Assembly: GCA_030546905.1 (NCBI GenBank)
Contig: JAUOPI010000004.1
Location: 62,001 to 126,000, forward strand
Reading direction: 5' to 3'
Source: Granulosicoccaceae sp. 1_MG-2023
Lineage (GTDB): Bacteria > Pseudomonadota > Gammaproteobacteria > Granulosicoccales > Granulosicoccaceae
Length of the DNA stretch: 64,000 bases
A model generated the notes under the pieces. It did not search any database. It saw nothing but the letters and a program-made list of their open reading frames with translations, and had not been told where the DNA came from. Shown here piece by piece: positions 1 to 9,186 of this stretch. A program made the translations under genes and the position numbers. The stretch's first letter is position 1. Each line of letters begins with the position of its first letter.

Positions 1-9
1 GTCGGGCTG

Positions 10-693
10 ATGCAGGATCCGCGGCTGTTTAATGACAAACAGCTTGAGCAGATCGGTGTCGTGCATCCGCGTTCGGATAACGAGGAGCTGGTTGACTCGC
101 TGCGGCAGATCCGTACGAAGCTATTCCAGCTTAAACCCAACGGTAACTTCTCGGTGCTGGTGACTTCGATTGTGCCGCAGGGCGGGGCGAGCTTTATCGC
201 GTTGAACCTGGCTTCGACCATCGCCTTCGACAAGAGCAAAACCTCGTTGCTGATCGATTGCAATATTCAGCATCCGTCGCAGGACAAGCTGCTGCGTTTG
301 CTGAAAATGCAACCGCGTTACGGCTTGATTGATTATCTTGCCGACCCGGATCTGGGGGTGGACAAAATCGTCAGCCCCTCGGGTATTCCGCGCATGCGTA
401 TTGTACCGATCGGGCAGCGTCAGGAAGGCGATTCAGAGTATCTGACTTCCGCGAAAATGCGGCGTTTTCTGGCCGAAATCAAGCAGCGCTACGATAACCG
501 CTATCTGGTGATCGACGGCCCCAGCATCAGCACGTCCGCCGATGCGAGGGTGTTGTCCGACCTGTGTGACTACATCGTGCTGGTCGCGCCTTACGGTGGT
601 GTTACCGCATCCCAGATTGATGCAGTAGTCGACGAGATCGATACCGCTAAACTTGCGGGAATCGTACTTAACAACGAATTGAACGGCGATTGA
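10..693 (+). CDS. Degenerate CpsD/BY-kinase-like P-loop ATPase of the exopolysaccharide cluster
   Basis: The 227-residue product has the fold signature of bacterial tyrosine-kinase/ParA-like ATPases that control polysaccharide chain length, like the kinase proteins of exosortase-A clusters. The nucleotide site is eroded. The Walker A position reads PQGGAS (residues 56-61), with Ala60 where the catalytic lysine belongs. The Walker A' motif reads LLIDCN (80-85), keeping only the first Asp. The Walker B-like strand YLVIDGPS (165-172) is present. There is no C-terminal tyrosine cluster. The frame stays open to base 1 (three more codons), so ATG 10 may not be the true start and the N terminus may lie outside the window. 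Its stop overlaps the next frame. I infer a regulatory or structural partner rather than an active kinase. Confidence 0.75.
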   Translation: MQDPRLFNDKQLEQIGVVHPRSDNEELVDSLRQIRTKLFQLKPNGNFSVLVTSIVPQGGASFIALNLASTIAFDKSKTSLLIDCNIQHPSQDKLLRLLKMQPRYGLIDYLADPDLGVDKIVSPSGIPRMRIVPIGQRQEGDSEYLTSAKMRRFLAEIKQRYDNRYLVIDGPSISTSADARVLSDLCDYIVLVAPYGGVTASQIDAVVDEIDTAKLAGIVLNNELNGD

Positions 694-704
694 AGCGAAA
701 CAGC

Positions 705-2087
705 ATGAGTCGAAAGTTCTCTGATTACGCAGCGGTTCTTGTAACCGCTGCGCTTGTTTTACCGGCCCAAAATGCCGCGGCTGCCGGTATCGGTTATGAC
801 GCTGAATACCGCGCTGACTACACCGACAACGCCTATCTGGCCGAAGGTGATGAAACCAAGCTTGATGAGCTGACGCATAACTACCGCGTCGGCCTGTTCG
901 GCAATCTTTCCAGCGGCAAGGTCAAAGCCGATTTTATTGCCAATCTGGAATATCTGGATTATCAGCACGACCGCTTTGATGACGAAGCACTCAGCAGCTT
1001 TATCGGTGTCAGTGAATTTGCGCTGACCTCGCGTTCCCTGAGCTGGGTGGTCGGTGATGCTCTGGGTTATTACGACCCTGACCCCGGTTTGGGTTTTAAT
1101 ACGCGCAATATGGAGCGGGTGAACTATTTCATGACCGGGCCGGTGTTGCAGTATGCTGTCGGCGCCAATCATGACCTGAATGCCAAACTCTACTACACCA
1201 ACCACGACCGGGCCGGTGAAGATGAGGATTTCGATCGGGTCAATGCCAATATTGGCTGGTCGATGTACCTGAACAACCGCGAGAGTCTCGGGATGGATCT
1301 CGACCATATCCTGATGTTGTACGATGAGGCGGCAGACCGCGGCGACTATACAACCACGGATCTGACCTTCAGCTACAGTCGTACCGGTGTGGCCAATAAT
1401 TTCAGCATCAGTGTCGGTGCGACCCATCTGGAAACAGACGACAGTTCCACTGACACCAGTGGTATTTTCGAAGCGCTCTGGGAACACTTGTATACCCGGC
1501 GTTTCGGTTCGGGGCTGGAAGCCAGTTACAGTCTGACTGATGCGAGCGTATTGAACGATACCGAGCTTAATGCCACAGGGCAGTTCGACTCTTCCGATGA
1601 GAGCGGTACGTTCTACGAAACGCTGCTCGGTGCAAACCTCTTTTACCGCGGTATCCGTTCCGAGGTCGAAGTCGGTATAGAAGGGCGTGAACTCGAGTAC
1701 GTGGACGGTCCTCAGTCGACGGCGTTTGAGGAAAATGACCACTATACCTACCGCGCGTATCTGGACCTGCAGCGCACACTGGGCCGCGCCGCGACCTTGC
1801 AGAGCGGGCTGGAAGCCGAGCAGAAAGACTATATCGACAGCGAATATACAGACACCTTGTATACGGCCACCCTGGGGCTTGATTACGCCCTGAACCGTAG
1901 TCTGGATCTGACCTCGGAGTTGGAGTATCAGTTCGGCGAGAACGATATCCCCGATGCCGATGGTACTGAGGGCATGCGCGATTACGATGAATTTCAGGTC
2001 ACCATCGGTCTGCACTGGGATCCTTTCAAACGACGCCGTTCGAACGACGTTGACACCAGTTTCTTTGAGCTTGGGTTGATTAACTGA
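705..2087 (+). CDS. Outer-membrane beta-barrel protein, exopolysaccharide/PEP-CTERM cluster associated
   Basis: A 460-residue secreted protein. An N-terminal signal peptide (about residues 1-27, ending near QNAAAA) is followed by alternating short amphipathic strands rich in Tyr, Asp and Asn, with the YTDNAYL motif near the mature N terminus that is common in BBP2-type and TIGR03016-like barrels. It resembles the outer-membrane proteins found beside the chain-length kinase in exosortase-A polysaccharide loci, which are thought to help export or anchor the polymer. ATG 705 is chosen over TTG 690, which overlaps the upstream stop; both are in frame. The family assignment rests on pattern and neighbourhood, not on a catalytic motif. 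Confidence 0.7.
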   Translation: MSRKFSDYAAVLVTAALVLPAQNAAAAGIGYDAEYRADYTDNAYLAEGDETKLDELTHNYRVGLFGNLSSGKVKADFIANLEYLDYQHDRFDDEALSSFIGVSEFALTSRSLSWVVGDALGYYDPDPGLGFNTRNMERVNYFMTGPVLQYAVGANHDLNAKLYYTNHDRAGEDEDFDRVNANIGWSMYLNNRESLGMDLDHILMLYDEAADRGDYTTTDLTFSYSRTGVANNFSISVGATHLETDDSSTDTSGIFEALWEHLYTRRFGSGLEASYSLTDASVLNDTELNATGQFDSSDESGTFYETLLGANLFYRGIRSEVEVGIEGRELEYVDGPQSTAFEENDHYTYRAYLDLQRTLGRAATLQSGLEAEQKDYIDSEYTDTLYTATLGLDYALNRSLDLTSELEYQFGENDIPDADGTEGMRDYDEFQVTIGLHWDPFKRRRSNDVDTSFFELGLIN

Positions 2088-2102
2088 TTTAGCAAGGCAT
2101 CG

Positions 2103-3326
2103 ATGAACTCATTCAATATGGAATTAGACGCGGCCGACGACACTGTTGCCGGGGACGATGCCGCGTCAGCGGCGCCGTGTTCCGGCGATGTATTGGTCAA
2201 GCCGGTGCTATTTGTCGTCGATAGCTTCTTCCCGGCCATGGGGGGCGCGGAGCGGCAATCGCTGGTGCTGGCGCGCTCACTGCGCGAGCGTGGGGTCAGG
2301 GTTGAATTTGTTTGTCCGCAGCTGGATAAATCCATGCCTTTGCAGGACAGCGTTGACAACTTTCCGATTACACGGATTCCCTTCTGGCGGGTGAAATTCC
2401 TCGGGGCGTTTTTGCTGATGGCCAATTTCGCCCTGTATATGAACCGTCACCGCAACGACTACAGCTATATCCACGTCCACATCACCAAGTTGCTGGCCGC
2501 AACGCTGGGTATGCTGCGCGGGCGGCTGGGTTGCGCCGTGATAACGAAGATATCCGGACACGCCGAATTCAGCGGTGGGGTGCTTGACCGGCGGCGGCGT
2601 TTTAATCCGGCCTACCGGATGATGCAACGCTATATCCGCCGACTCGATTATGTGCAAACCATTTCGCAGTATACCCGCGAGGTCCTGATCGGCTCCGGCT
2701 TTACCGACGAACAGATTCTGCTGATTCCCAATGCCGTCGAGGTGGAGCGCTTTGACGAACCGGAATTCGCCCGTGGCGTGAAACACGAGCGTCTGCGTAT
2801 CGGCTTTGTCGGCCGGGTCGAGCAGGTCAAGGGCCTGGATGTCTTACTACAAGCCGTGGCCATGTTGCCCAAAGACGTACGCAGCCGCATCAGCGTCAAT
2901 ATCGCAGGCGACGGGCGCTACCTCAGTACTATCCGTGCCTTGTCGGCTTCACTGGGTTTGGATGACACGGTTGCATTTCTGGGGGCGATTGATGATGTGC
3001 CCGGTTTTCTCAAAACGCTTGATATCTACGTACAGCCGTCTTATGCCGAGGGTTTGTCCAACGCCGTGCTGGAAGCGATGTGTGCCTCGCTGCCGGTGAT
3101 CGCATCGCAGATCAGCGGTAACACGGATTTGGTCGACAATGGCAGAAACGGACTGCTGTTTCCCTCCGGTCAGGCCGAACTGCTCAGTCAGTGCCTGAGC
3201 CGCCTTACTGGCGACGAGTCTGCCCGGCGCGGGATGGGGCAGGCCGGACGACAGGTCATCGAATCCGGCTACAGCTCGGCGGCGATCAGCCAGCGGCTAA
3301 TTGGGCTCTATAAAAATGGCAATTAA
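2103..3326 (+). CDS. Family 4 glycosyltransferase
   Basis: A 407-residue GT-B glycosyltransferase with a retaining GT4 layout. The N-terminal acceptor domain opens with FFPAMGGAERQ (the glycine-rich GGAE loop). The second Rossmann domain begins near IGFVGRVEQVKG. The donor-binding E-x7-E signature is AEGLSNAVLEAM, followed by a conserved nucleotide-sugar tail. It should act on the cytoplasmic face, adding one sugar to a lipid-linked repeat unit; donor and linkage cannot be read from sequence. The first 25 residues before the core are acidic and poorly conserved-looking, so a later start is possible. Its 3' end overlaps the next gene by 11 bases. Confidence 0.85.
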   Translation: MNSFNMELDAADDTVAGDDAASAAPCSGDVLVKPVLFVVDSFFPAMGGAERQSLVLARSLRERGVRVEFVCPQLDKSMPLQDSVDNFPITRIPFWRVKFLGAFLLMANFALYMNRHRNDYSYIHVHITKLLAATLGMLRGRLGCAVITKISGHAEFSGGVLDRRRRFNPAYRMMQRYIRRLDYVQTISQYTREVLIGSGFTDEQILLIPNAVEVERFDEPEFARGVKHERLRIGFVGRVEQVKGLDVLLQAVAMLPKDVRSRISVNIAGDGRYLSTIRALSASLGLDDTVAFLGAIDDVPGFLKTLDIYVQPSYAEGLSNAVLEAMCASLPVIASQISGNTDLVDNGRNGLLFPSGQAELLSQCLSRLTGDESARRGMGQAGRQVIESGYSSAAISQRLIGLYKNGN

Positions 3327-4260
3327 GACTCCGGGGGAGGTGCTCCTTACGATCAGCATCGACACCGAATGCGATCACGATCCGAATTGGGCGCGTTCCA
3401 AGCCCTTGCGTTTCGATTCCATCAATATCGGTATGCCGGAGCGGTTGCAGCCGCTGTTTAACGAGGTCGGTGCCATCCCGACATATCTGCTGACCGTAGA
3501 GGTGCTGGAAGACGATGAGTCGGTCGAGAGCCTGAAGAAACTGCAAGGGCAGTACGAGTACGGTACGCATCTGCATGCCGCTTTTGTCGAGCCGCAGAAG
3601 AAATTCTATGACTACGCCGGCATCGACAGCCCGGATTTTCAGAACAGTTACGCGCCGGAGATTGAGCTGGCCAAGCTGCGTAATCTGACGGCGCTGTTTC
3701 AAGAGCGTCTCGGTTACGCACCGACCAGTTTCCGGGCCGGACGCTATGGCGCGGGCAACCATACCTTGCCGGCGCTGCGCGAATTGGGCTACAAGGTTGA
3801 CACCAGTGTCACGCCGCATATCCGTTGGTTTGAACCCAATGGCTGCGCCGATTTCCGGCGTGCCCCGGAACAGCCGTATTTCCCTGCGCCGGGTGTGCTT
3901 AACCGCGCCGGTAAACACCAGCCTGAGGCCGATGAAGTGCTTGAGGTGCCGGTGACGGTGCGCAACCGCCTGTTCCGCCGCTATCCGCGCTGGTTCCGGC
4001 CCTGGTATTCCAGTGTCGATGAGATGAAGGATATCTTTCATTATCACCTGCGGCGTTACGGACACCAGGAAACGCTGGTGATCAATATGATGTTTCATTC
4101 CATGGAAGTGATCGAAGCGGCCTCGCCTTATCCGCAAACCTCTGACGACGTGCGGATGTATCTTGACGACACTTACGAGATCCTCGACTGGGCACGCGCC
4201 GAAGGGGTGAAGTTCAAAGCGCTCAGCGACGTACGCGATTACTTCGGCAAACAGGGCTGA
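3316..4260 (+). CDS. NodB-fold polysaccharide deacetylase, atypical WalW-like type
   Basis: A 314-residue putative cytoplasmic carbohydrate deacetylase. The metal-binding motif 1 is altered: TISIDTECD (residues 12-20) stands where classical enzymes have TFDDG. The second histidine motif is recognisable as YGTHLHA and a third as SFRAGRYGAG. This arrangement resembles WalW/WbmS-like deacetylases of surface-polysaccharide clusters. ATG 3316 lies inside the upstream gene (overlap 11 bases); a TTG at 3301 is also in frame. It is the first of three deacetylases in this cluster. Deacetylation of a glycan or intermediate is inferred from the family and is not proven. Confidence 0.7.
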   Translation: MAIKTPGEVLLTISIDTECDHDPNWARSKPLRFDSINIGMPERLQPLFNEVGAIPTYLLTVEVLEDDESVESLKKLQGQYEYGTHLHAAFVEPQKKFYDYAGIDSPDFQNSYAPEIELAKLRNLTALFQERLGYAPTSFRAGRYGAGNHTLPALRELGYKVDTSVTPHIRWFEPNGCADFRRAPEQPYFPAPGVLNRAGKHQPEADEVLEVPVTVRNRLFRRYPRWFRPWYSSVDEMKDIFHYHLRRYGHQETLVINMMFHSMEVIEAASPYPQTSDDVRMYLDDTYEILDWARAEGVKFKALSDVRDYFGKQG

Positions 4261-4267
4261 GGACGCC

Positions 4268-5740
4268 GTGTCTGCATTCAAACATCTGCGCAACTATGCG
4301 TCGGCGGGCTTGTTGTCGGCGCTGGCGGGCGTGCTTTCGTTTCCGGTACTGACGCGTAATCTCAGTGTTGAAGACTATGGTTTGCTGGGCCTGGTGACGG
4401 CCAGTATTACCGTTGCGGTGGCGCTGGGTAAGCTGGGACTGCAGCACGCGATCATCCGCTTTTTTCCCAAAGCCGCCAACACACGGGACGCGCTGAGCGA
4501 ACGCCAGCTCTATAGCACGGTACTGACTGCCATGGCCGTGCTGGCCGGCGTTCTGTCGTTGCTGTGGTTGCTGGGCGGCGTGTTGCTGATCCCGCGTGTG
4601 ATGAGCAGCGGGCATGCAACACTGCTGTTTGTGCTCGGTACCGGGGTTGTCTTTTTCCGGTTGTTCGGCAGTGCGGTGATTAACTTCCTGCGCGCCCGCC
4701 AGTCCAGCGGCGTGGTCAGCGTCTCGCAGGTCCTGCACAAATACCTGCACCTGATTCTGATTCTGATCGCACTGGCGCTGGGGCAGTTAAGCGCGGCGGC
4801 GGTGATCGGATTTTTGTTTATCGCTGAAGTGGTCATGGTGCTGTATGTATCCCGTGCCCTGTGGCCACACGTGCAGTTTTCGGCAGGGGATTTTTCCGCC
4901 AGCTTGCTGAAGACCCTGATCGCTTTCGGCCTGCCGCTGATGGCTTATGAATCGCTCTCGCTGGTCTTGCGTCTGAGTGACCGCTACATCATCGAAGCCT
5001 TGCTCGGCGTGAATGAGCTGGGTCAGTATTCGGCCTCCTATAACCTCAGTTCCTATCTCGAGCTGATTATTATTTCGGGTATGATCCAGGCCGTCAGGCC
5101 CATGTATACCACCATCTGGGAGAATGAATCGCGGGAGGCCACTGCACAGTTTCTAGCCCGCGGTTTTTACCTTTACGTGGTAGTTGGTGTGCCGGTTATT
5201 TTCGGCTTTTCGCTGTTGGCGCCGGATCTGCTGGTGCTCTTGTCCGGTGAAAAATACGCCCCCGGTACGGTGGTGATTCCCTATGTTGCGTTCAGTTTCT
5301 ATCTGGAAGGCGCCGTTTTGTTTTTAGGGGCGGGCTTGCATATTCATCGTGACACCACGGTGTTTCTGCGCTGGGCGGCTATTTCAGCGGTACTGAATAT
5401 CGCCCTGAACTTTATTTTTGTGCCGCTGTTCGGCCTGGTCGGCGCGGCGTTTATGACGATTGTGTCTTATCTGGTTTTTCTGGCCGGTGTGACGCGGGTG
5501 TCTTTCCGCAGTCTCGACTTTCCCGTCGCCTGGCGGCAACTGTGGTTAATCCCGCTGTTGAGTCTGATCGCCTATGTGCTGCTTGGTGCGTTCGATACCG
5601 ACGGCCTGTTTACGGACTTGCTGGCCAAGGGTGTGCTGGTGTCCTTGATCTACGCCGCGCTGTTGCTGGCGCTGGCAGCGCCGGTGCGTGAGCTGGTGTT
5701 TGCCAAACTTGCACAATTTCGTTCCGGAGGTGCTGCATGA
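4268..5740 (+). CDS. Wzx-type polysaccharide flippase (MATE/MOP superfamily)
   Basis: A 490-residue integral membrane protein with about 12-14 predicted hydrophobic helices and few charged loops. The N-terminal segment (LLSALAGVLSFPVLTRNLS, then DYGLLGLVTA) is typical of oligosaccharide flippases of the RfbX/Wzx family. It should move undecaprenyl-linked repeat units from cytoplasm to periplasm for the polymerase encoded downstream. The start is GTG 4268, supported by a GAGGA ribosome-binding site six bases upstream and by the short gap to the previous stop. The last four bases (ATGA) overlap the next start, so translation is probably coupled. Confidence 0.88.
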   Translation: MSAFKHLRNYASAGLLSALAGVLSFPVLTRNLSVEDYGLLGLVTASITVAVALGKLGLQHAIIRFFPKAANTRDALSERQLYSTVLTAMAVLAGVLSLLWLLGGVLLIPRVMSSGHATLLFVLGTGVVFFRLFGSAVINFLRARQSSGVVSVSQVLHKYLHLILILIALALGQLSAAAVIGFLFIAEVVMVLYVSRALWPHVQFSAGDFSASLLKTLIAFGLPLMAYESLSLVLRLSDRYIIEALLGVNELGQYSASYNLSSYLELIIISGMIQAVRPMYTTIWENESREATAQFLARGFYLYVVVGVPVIFGFSLLAPDLLVLLSGEKYAPGTVVIPYVAFSFYLEGAVLFLGAGLHIHRDTTVFLRWAAISAVLNIALNFIFVPLFGLVGAAFMTIVSYLVFLAGVTRVSFRSLDFPVAWRQLWLIPLLSLIAYVLLGAFDTDGLFTDLLAKGVLVSLIYAALLLALAAPVRELVFAKLAQFRSGGAA

Positions 5741-6858
5741 GCACGCTGTTCTGGCTATCGGTCATTTTCTGTGTCTATACCTATGCGGTTTACCCGGTGC
5801 TGATTTATCTGCTCTCGCGACGGCGGGCCATGCCGCAGGTGGATACGGCGCAGATCACCGACTGGCCTTCGGTCAGTATTGTGATTGCCGCACACAACGA
5901 GGCGGAGAACCTGCAGCGCAAGCTGGACAATCTTGCGGCGCTGGATTATCCGGGCAGCGTGGAGACGGTGGTGGTGTCGGACGGCTCGACGGACGGTACG
6001 GTCGCCTTGCTGGCCGCGCGTGACGATGTGCTGCTGGTCGACTGCGCGCAGGCGCGCGGTAAACCCAGCGCCCTGAACGCCGGGATGCAGCGTGCGACAG
6101 GCGAGATTATCGTCTTTATGGATGCGCGGCAGACCATCGAACAGGGCAGTTTGCAGGCCCTGGTCAAGTATTTCAGCCTGCCGGAAGTGGGCGCGGTCAG
6201 CGGCGAGCTGGTGATGACCGACGGGGAAAATCACGAAGCTGCCAATATCGGTCTTTACTGGCGCTATGAGAAGTTTATCCGCGCCTGTGAAAGCCGGTAT
6301 TTTTCCACCGCCGGTGCCACCGGGGCGCTTTATGCCATCCGCCGTACGGATTTTGTCCCGCACCGGCCGGAAACGCTGTTAGACGATTTTGAAACCCCGG
6401 TCGCGACGCTGCGCAAGGGTAAACGTACTCTGTTTGAACCGGCCGCGGTGGCCTACGACCGGCCGTCAGACAATGTTGCCGACGAGTTCCGCCGCAAGTC
6501 CCGTACCCTGGCCGGGAATTACCAGTCATTTATGTGGAACCTGTGGTTGTTTAATCCCCGGCGCAACCGGATATGGTGGCAGTTTCTGTCGCACAAGGTG
6601 TTCCGCCTGCTCGTACCCTACGCCATGGTGCTGGCTTTGTTTTCCAGCGCACTGGCCGATAACCAGCTGATCAAGGGCTTTTTTTTCGCCCAACTGCTGT
6701 TCTACGCGGCGGCTGTGGCTGCGTTTACGAGTGAGCGTGTTGCGCAGAACAAGCTGGCCAACTTCATCAAGGTGTTTCTGCAGATGAACTATGCGGCGGT
6801 GCACGGCCTGGTGCGGTATCTGACCGGCAAGAGTTCCGTCCGCTGGAAAAAAACATGA
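5737..6858 (+). CDS. Family 2 glycosyltransferase, membrane-anchored
   Basis: A 373-residue processive-type GT2 enzyme. An N-terminal transmembrane helix (about residues 3-25) leads into a GT-A domain with SVSIVIAAHNEAENL (nucleotide binding), VVSDGSTDGT (donor loop), FMDARQ in the DxD position and a DDFETP segment that could carry the catalytic base. C-terminal hydrophobic helices (about 290-345) anchor it at the inner membrane. The DxD motif is replaced by DAR, which is seen in some cellulose-synthase-like GT2 proteins. It probably adds a sugar to, or extends, the polymer. It overlaps the flippase stop and the next deacetylase start by four bases each. Confidence 0.85.
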   Translation: MSTLFWLSVIFCVYTYAVYPVLIYLLSRRRAMPQVDTAQITDWPSVSIVIAAHNEAENLQRKLDNLAALDYPGSVETVVVSDGSTDGTVALLAARDDVLLVDCAQARGKPSALNAGMQRATGEIIVFMDARQTIEQGSLQALVKYFSLPEVGAVSGELVMTDGENHEAANIGLYWRYEKFIRACESRYFSTAGATGALYAIRRTDFVPHRPETLLDDFETPVATLRKGKRTLFEPAAVAYDRPSDNVADEFRRKSRTLAGNYQSFMWNLWLFNPRRNRIWWQFLSHKVFRLLVPYAMVLALFSSALADNQLIKGFFFAQLLFYAAAVAAFTSERVAQNKLANFIKVFLQMNYAAVHGLVRYLTGKSSVRWKKT

Positions 6859-7616
6859 GTCAAATAGTGTTGATGTACCACGGGCTTTACGAGTCCGATA
6901 CGGATCTCCAGGACGCGATCACCACCGAAGACCGTCCTTATGCGGTCGCGCGTGACACGTTCCGGCGCCAGTTGGCGATGATTGCCGAAGAGCGCCGGCG
7001 TATGCCTGACAAGGAGATTGTGCTGACCTTCGACGACGGGCATATCAGCAATCGCACCATGGCCATGCCGGATCTGCAGGCAGCCGGTATGCAGGGGATC
7101 TTTTTCATCACCACCGGGTTTATGCACGAGCGGCCGCATTTCTGCCGTGCCGATGATGTGCGTGCGCTGCATGAGGGCGGCATGATCGTCGGTTCGCATG
7201 GCCGGACGCATCAGTTTCTCGATGCGGATATGGATGAGGCGCAACTGCGTGAGGAATTTGTCCGCTCACGTGCGGATCTGGAGCAGGCCAGCGGCGCGGC
7301 GGTGTGTTCACTTTCTTTCCCGGGCGGCCGCTATTGTGACAAGAGTCTGCGCCTGGCCCGTGAAGCCGGGCTGCGCGAGTTACATGGCTCCAAACCCGGT
7401 ATTAACCGGACTGACGATAAGGGCGAAGGTGAACCGCTGAAGCGTGTCGCCATTCGTCACACGACATCTGACGATGAATTCCTGCGGATGATCCGCGGCG
7501 AGCGTGCGTACTACGCAAAGATTTCGGCTGTGCAGACGGCCAAGCACGTGCTCAGAAAAACACTTGGAAACAGGCTGTATCATGGTCTCTACAAATCAGT
7601 CGCTAGCCTCCGATGA
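6855..7616 (+). CDS. NodB-domain polysaccharide deacetylase (second of three)
   Basis: A 253-residue soluble deacetylase with all classical motifs: VLMYHGL near the N terminus, TFDDGH (residues 58-63) holding the catalytic base and a metal Asp, SHGRTH (114-119) with the metal histidines, and the active-site loop LSFPGGRY. No signal peptide is visible, so it may act on cytoplasmic lipid-linked intermediates or leave by another route. It starts four bases inside the GT2 gene and its 3' end overlaps the polymerase gene by 35 bases. Confidence 0.85.
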   Translation: MSQIVLMYHGLYESDTDLQDAITTEDRPYAVARDTFRRQLAMIAEERRRMPDKEIVLTFDDGHISNRTMAMPDLQAAGMQGIFFITTGFMHERPHFCRADDVRALHEGGMIVGSHGRTHQFLDADMDEAQLREEFVRSRADLEQASGAAVCSLSFPGGRYCDKSLRLAREAGLRELHGSKPGINRTDDKGEGEPLKRVAIRHTTSDDEFLRMIRGERAYYAKISAVQTAKHVLRKTLGNRLYHGLYKSVASLR

Positions 7617-9186
7617 GCCGGTCCGGGTGACCGGAAAGAAAAGACTGAAGACGCGTACGGCTTCGAATCCGAAGCGGCGTAAGGCGCCCGGTCAAGCCCG
7701 AAACGGCAAGGTGTCGCTGGACTCGTTTCCCGCGTTCAGCACCTATCGTGGCGTGTTGATGTTCCTGCTCGCGCCGACGCTTATGTTGCTGTTTTCCAAA
7801 CTGACCGGCATTCCCATGCCCAAACCGGTGCTGTACGGGGTTGCCGCAGCGCTGGGTTTTGTTCTGGTGCTGCGCGCCTATTACAACGTCGAACTGATTC
7901 TTGCGGTCGGGATTCTGTATTTCCCGTTTTCCAAGCAGTTTGTCGTGCCGATTGCGCCTGGGCTGAACGGGACCAATGTCTTTTTGATATTGATGTTGCT
8001 GGCGGCATTTTTTCAGGCCCAGCGAAACCGGATTTCCTTTTTGCCGATGCTGCCGGGCACCAAAATCATTCTGGCGTTTTTTATATTAAGTGCCGGCTCG
8101 GCATTGACGCTGTGGCTGACGCCCGGTGGTTTTGCGTTCTTTATGGACGATATCTGGTACGTCTATAAAGCCTGGCTGGATCAGTTCATTCTTTATTTTG
8201 TTGCGCTGAGCATTATCCGCGACCGCGAGGTGGCCAAACGTGTCGTGATTTATATGGCGATCGGCACTTTTGCGGTCGGGCTCTTCACGATTCCGGAGAT
8301 GCTGGAGAAGACCGGTGTGTCCAATCTGGATAAGGCCCGGCTTGGCGGCCCGCACGACCAGCCCAATAACTTCGGTGGCTTTATCGCGTACACGCTGCTG
8401 CCGGTGATCGCCTTGTTTATCGTCTACATCCGCTATTGGCGTGCCTGGCTGGTGCTGCCGTATATGGGCTTGTCGGTGAAACTGCTGATTATGTCCTTTT
8501 CGCGCGGGGCGTATCTGGCGATGGCCGCGGCGGGTCTGTTAACCGGCTATCTGCGTGGCAAGGCCTTTTTGTTTTTCTGGCTGTTCCTGGCCGTGGCCAT
8601 GCTGGCCATGTTTCCGTCGCTGATTCCTGAGTCGATCGTGGCGCGTATCAGCAGTACCGAGCAGGCCACCTCGACCAGCAGCCAGCAGCTGGATAAGAGT
8701 TCGCAAACCCGTTTGATTATGTGGGAAGCGGCCATCGAGATGACGCTTGAGGATCCGATTATCGGTAAGGGTTTTAAAGCCTTCCCCATGCTGAAAGACC
8801 GCTACACCGACGTTTACGCGCATGAAAGCGACCCGCACAACATGTACCTGTATGTCAGTTCGCAGATGGGCATACCGGCGATGGTGCTGTTTATTCTGAT
8901 GTTTCTGAACATGTTTGAAATGGGGCGCAAGCTGAGCCGCAATGAGGACCCCTATATCAGGGCGATCGGTATCGGTGGTGCCGGTGTGTCGGCGTGCGTG
9001 GCGATCGTCAATATTTTCGGTTCGCGCTTTATCAATATCGAATTCACCTGTTACTTCCTGATTCTGTATGTGGTCATGCAGTTTCTGCATAAGGAGCAGA
9101 ACGAACAGCTGGCCGAGAAAGAAAAAGAACGCCGGCGCAAGCGTAAATTCGCCACACCGGTTAAAGCAGGCGGAGCGGCCTCATGA
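7582..9186 (+). CDS. O-antigen polymerase/ligase-family membrane protein (Wzy_C domain)
   Basis: A 534-residue membrane protein with about 10-12 hydrophobic helices. The Wzy_C signature region is visible: RLGGPHDQPNNFGG, then SFSRGAYLAM, and the large periplasmic loop with HESDPHNMYLYV. This matches polymerases/ligases of exopolysaccharide and O-antigen pathways, including the O-ligase-like proteins of exosortase-A loci. A basic tail of about 45 residues precedes the first helix and another Lys/Arg-rich tail closes the protein. ATG 7582, with GGAAA upstream, is preferred over the in-frame GTG 7504, which lies deep in the preceding deacetylase. It overlaps the next gene by four bases. Confidence 0.83.
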   Translation: MVSTNQSLASDEPVRVTGKKRLKTRTASNPKRRKAPGQARNGKVSLDSFPAFSTYRGVLMFLLAPTLMLLFSKLTGIPMPKPVLYGVAAALGFVLVLRAYYNVELILAVGILYFPFSKQFVVPIAPGLNGTNVFLILMLLAAFFQAQRNRISFLPMLPGTKIILAFFILSAGSALTLWLTPGGFAFFMDDIWYVYKAWLDQFILYFVALSIIRDREVAKRVVIYMAIGTFAVGLFTIPEMLEKTGVSNLDKARLGGPHDQPNNFGGFIAYTLLPVIALFIVYIRYWRAWLVLPYMGLSVKLLIMSFSRGAYLAMAAAGLLTGYLRGKAFLFFWLFLAVAMLAMFPSLIPESIVARISSTEQATSTSSQQLDKSSQTRLIMWEAAIEMTLEDPIIGKGFKAFPMLKDRYTDVYAHESDPHNMYLYVSSQMGIPAMVLFILMFLNMFEMGRKLSRNEDPYIRAIGIGGAGVSACVAIVNIFGSRFINIEFTCYFLILYVVMQFLHKEQNEQLAEKEKERRRKRKFATPVKAGGAAS

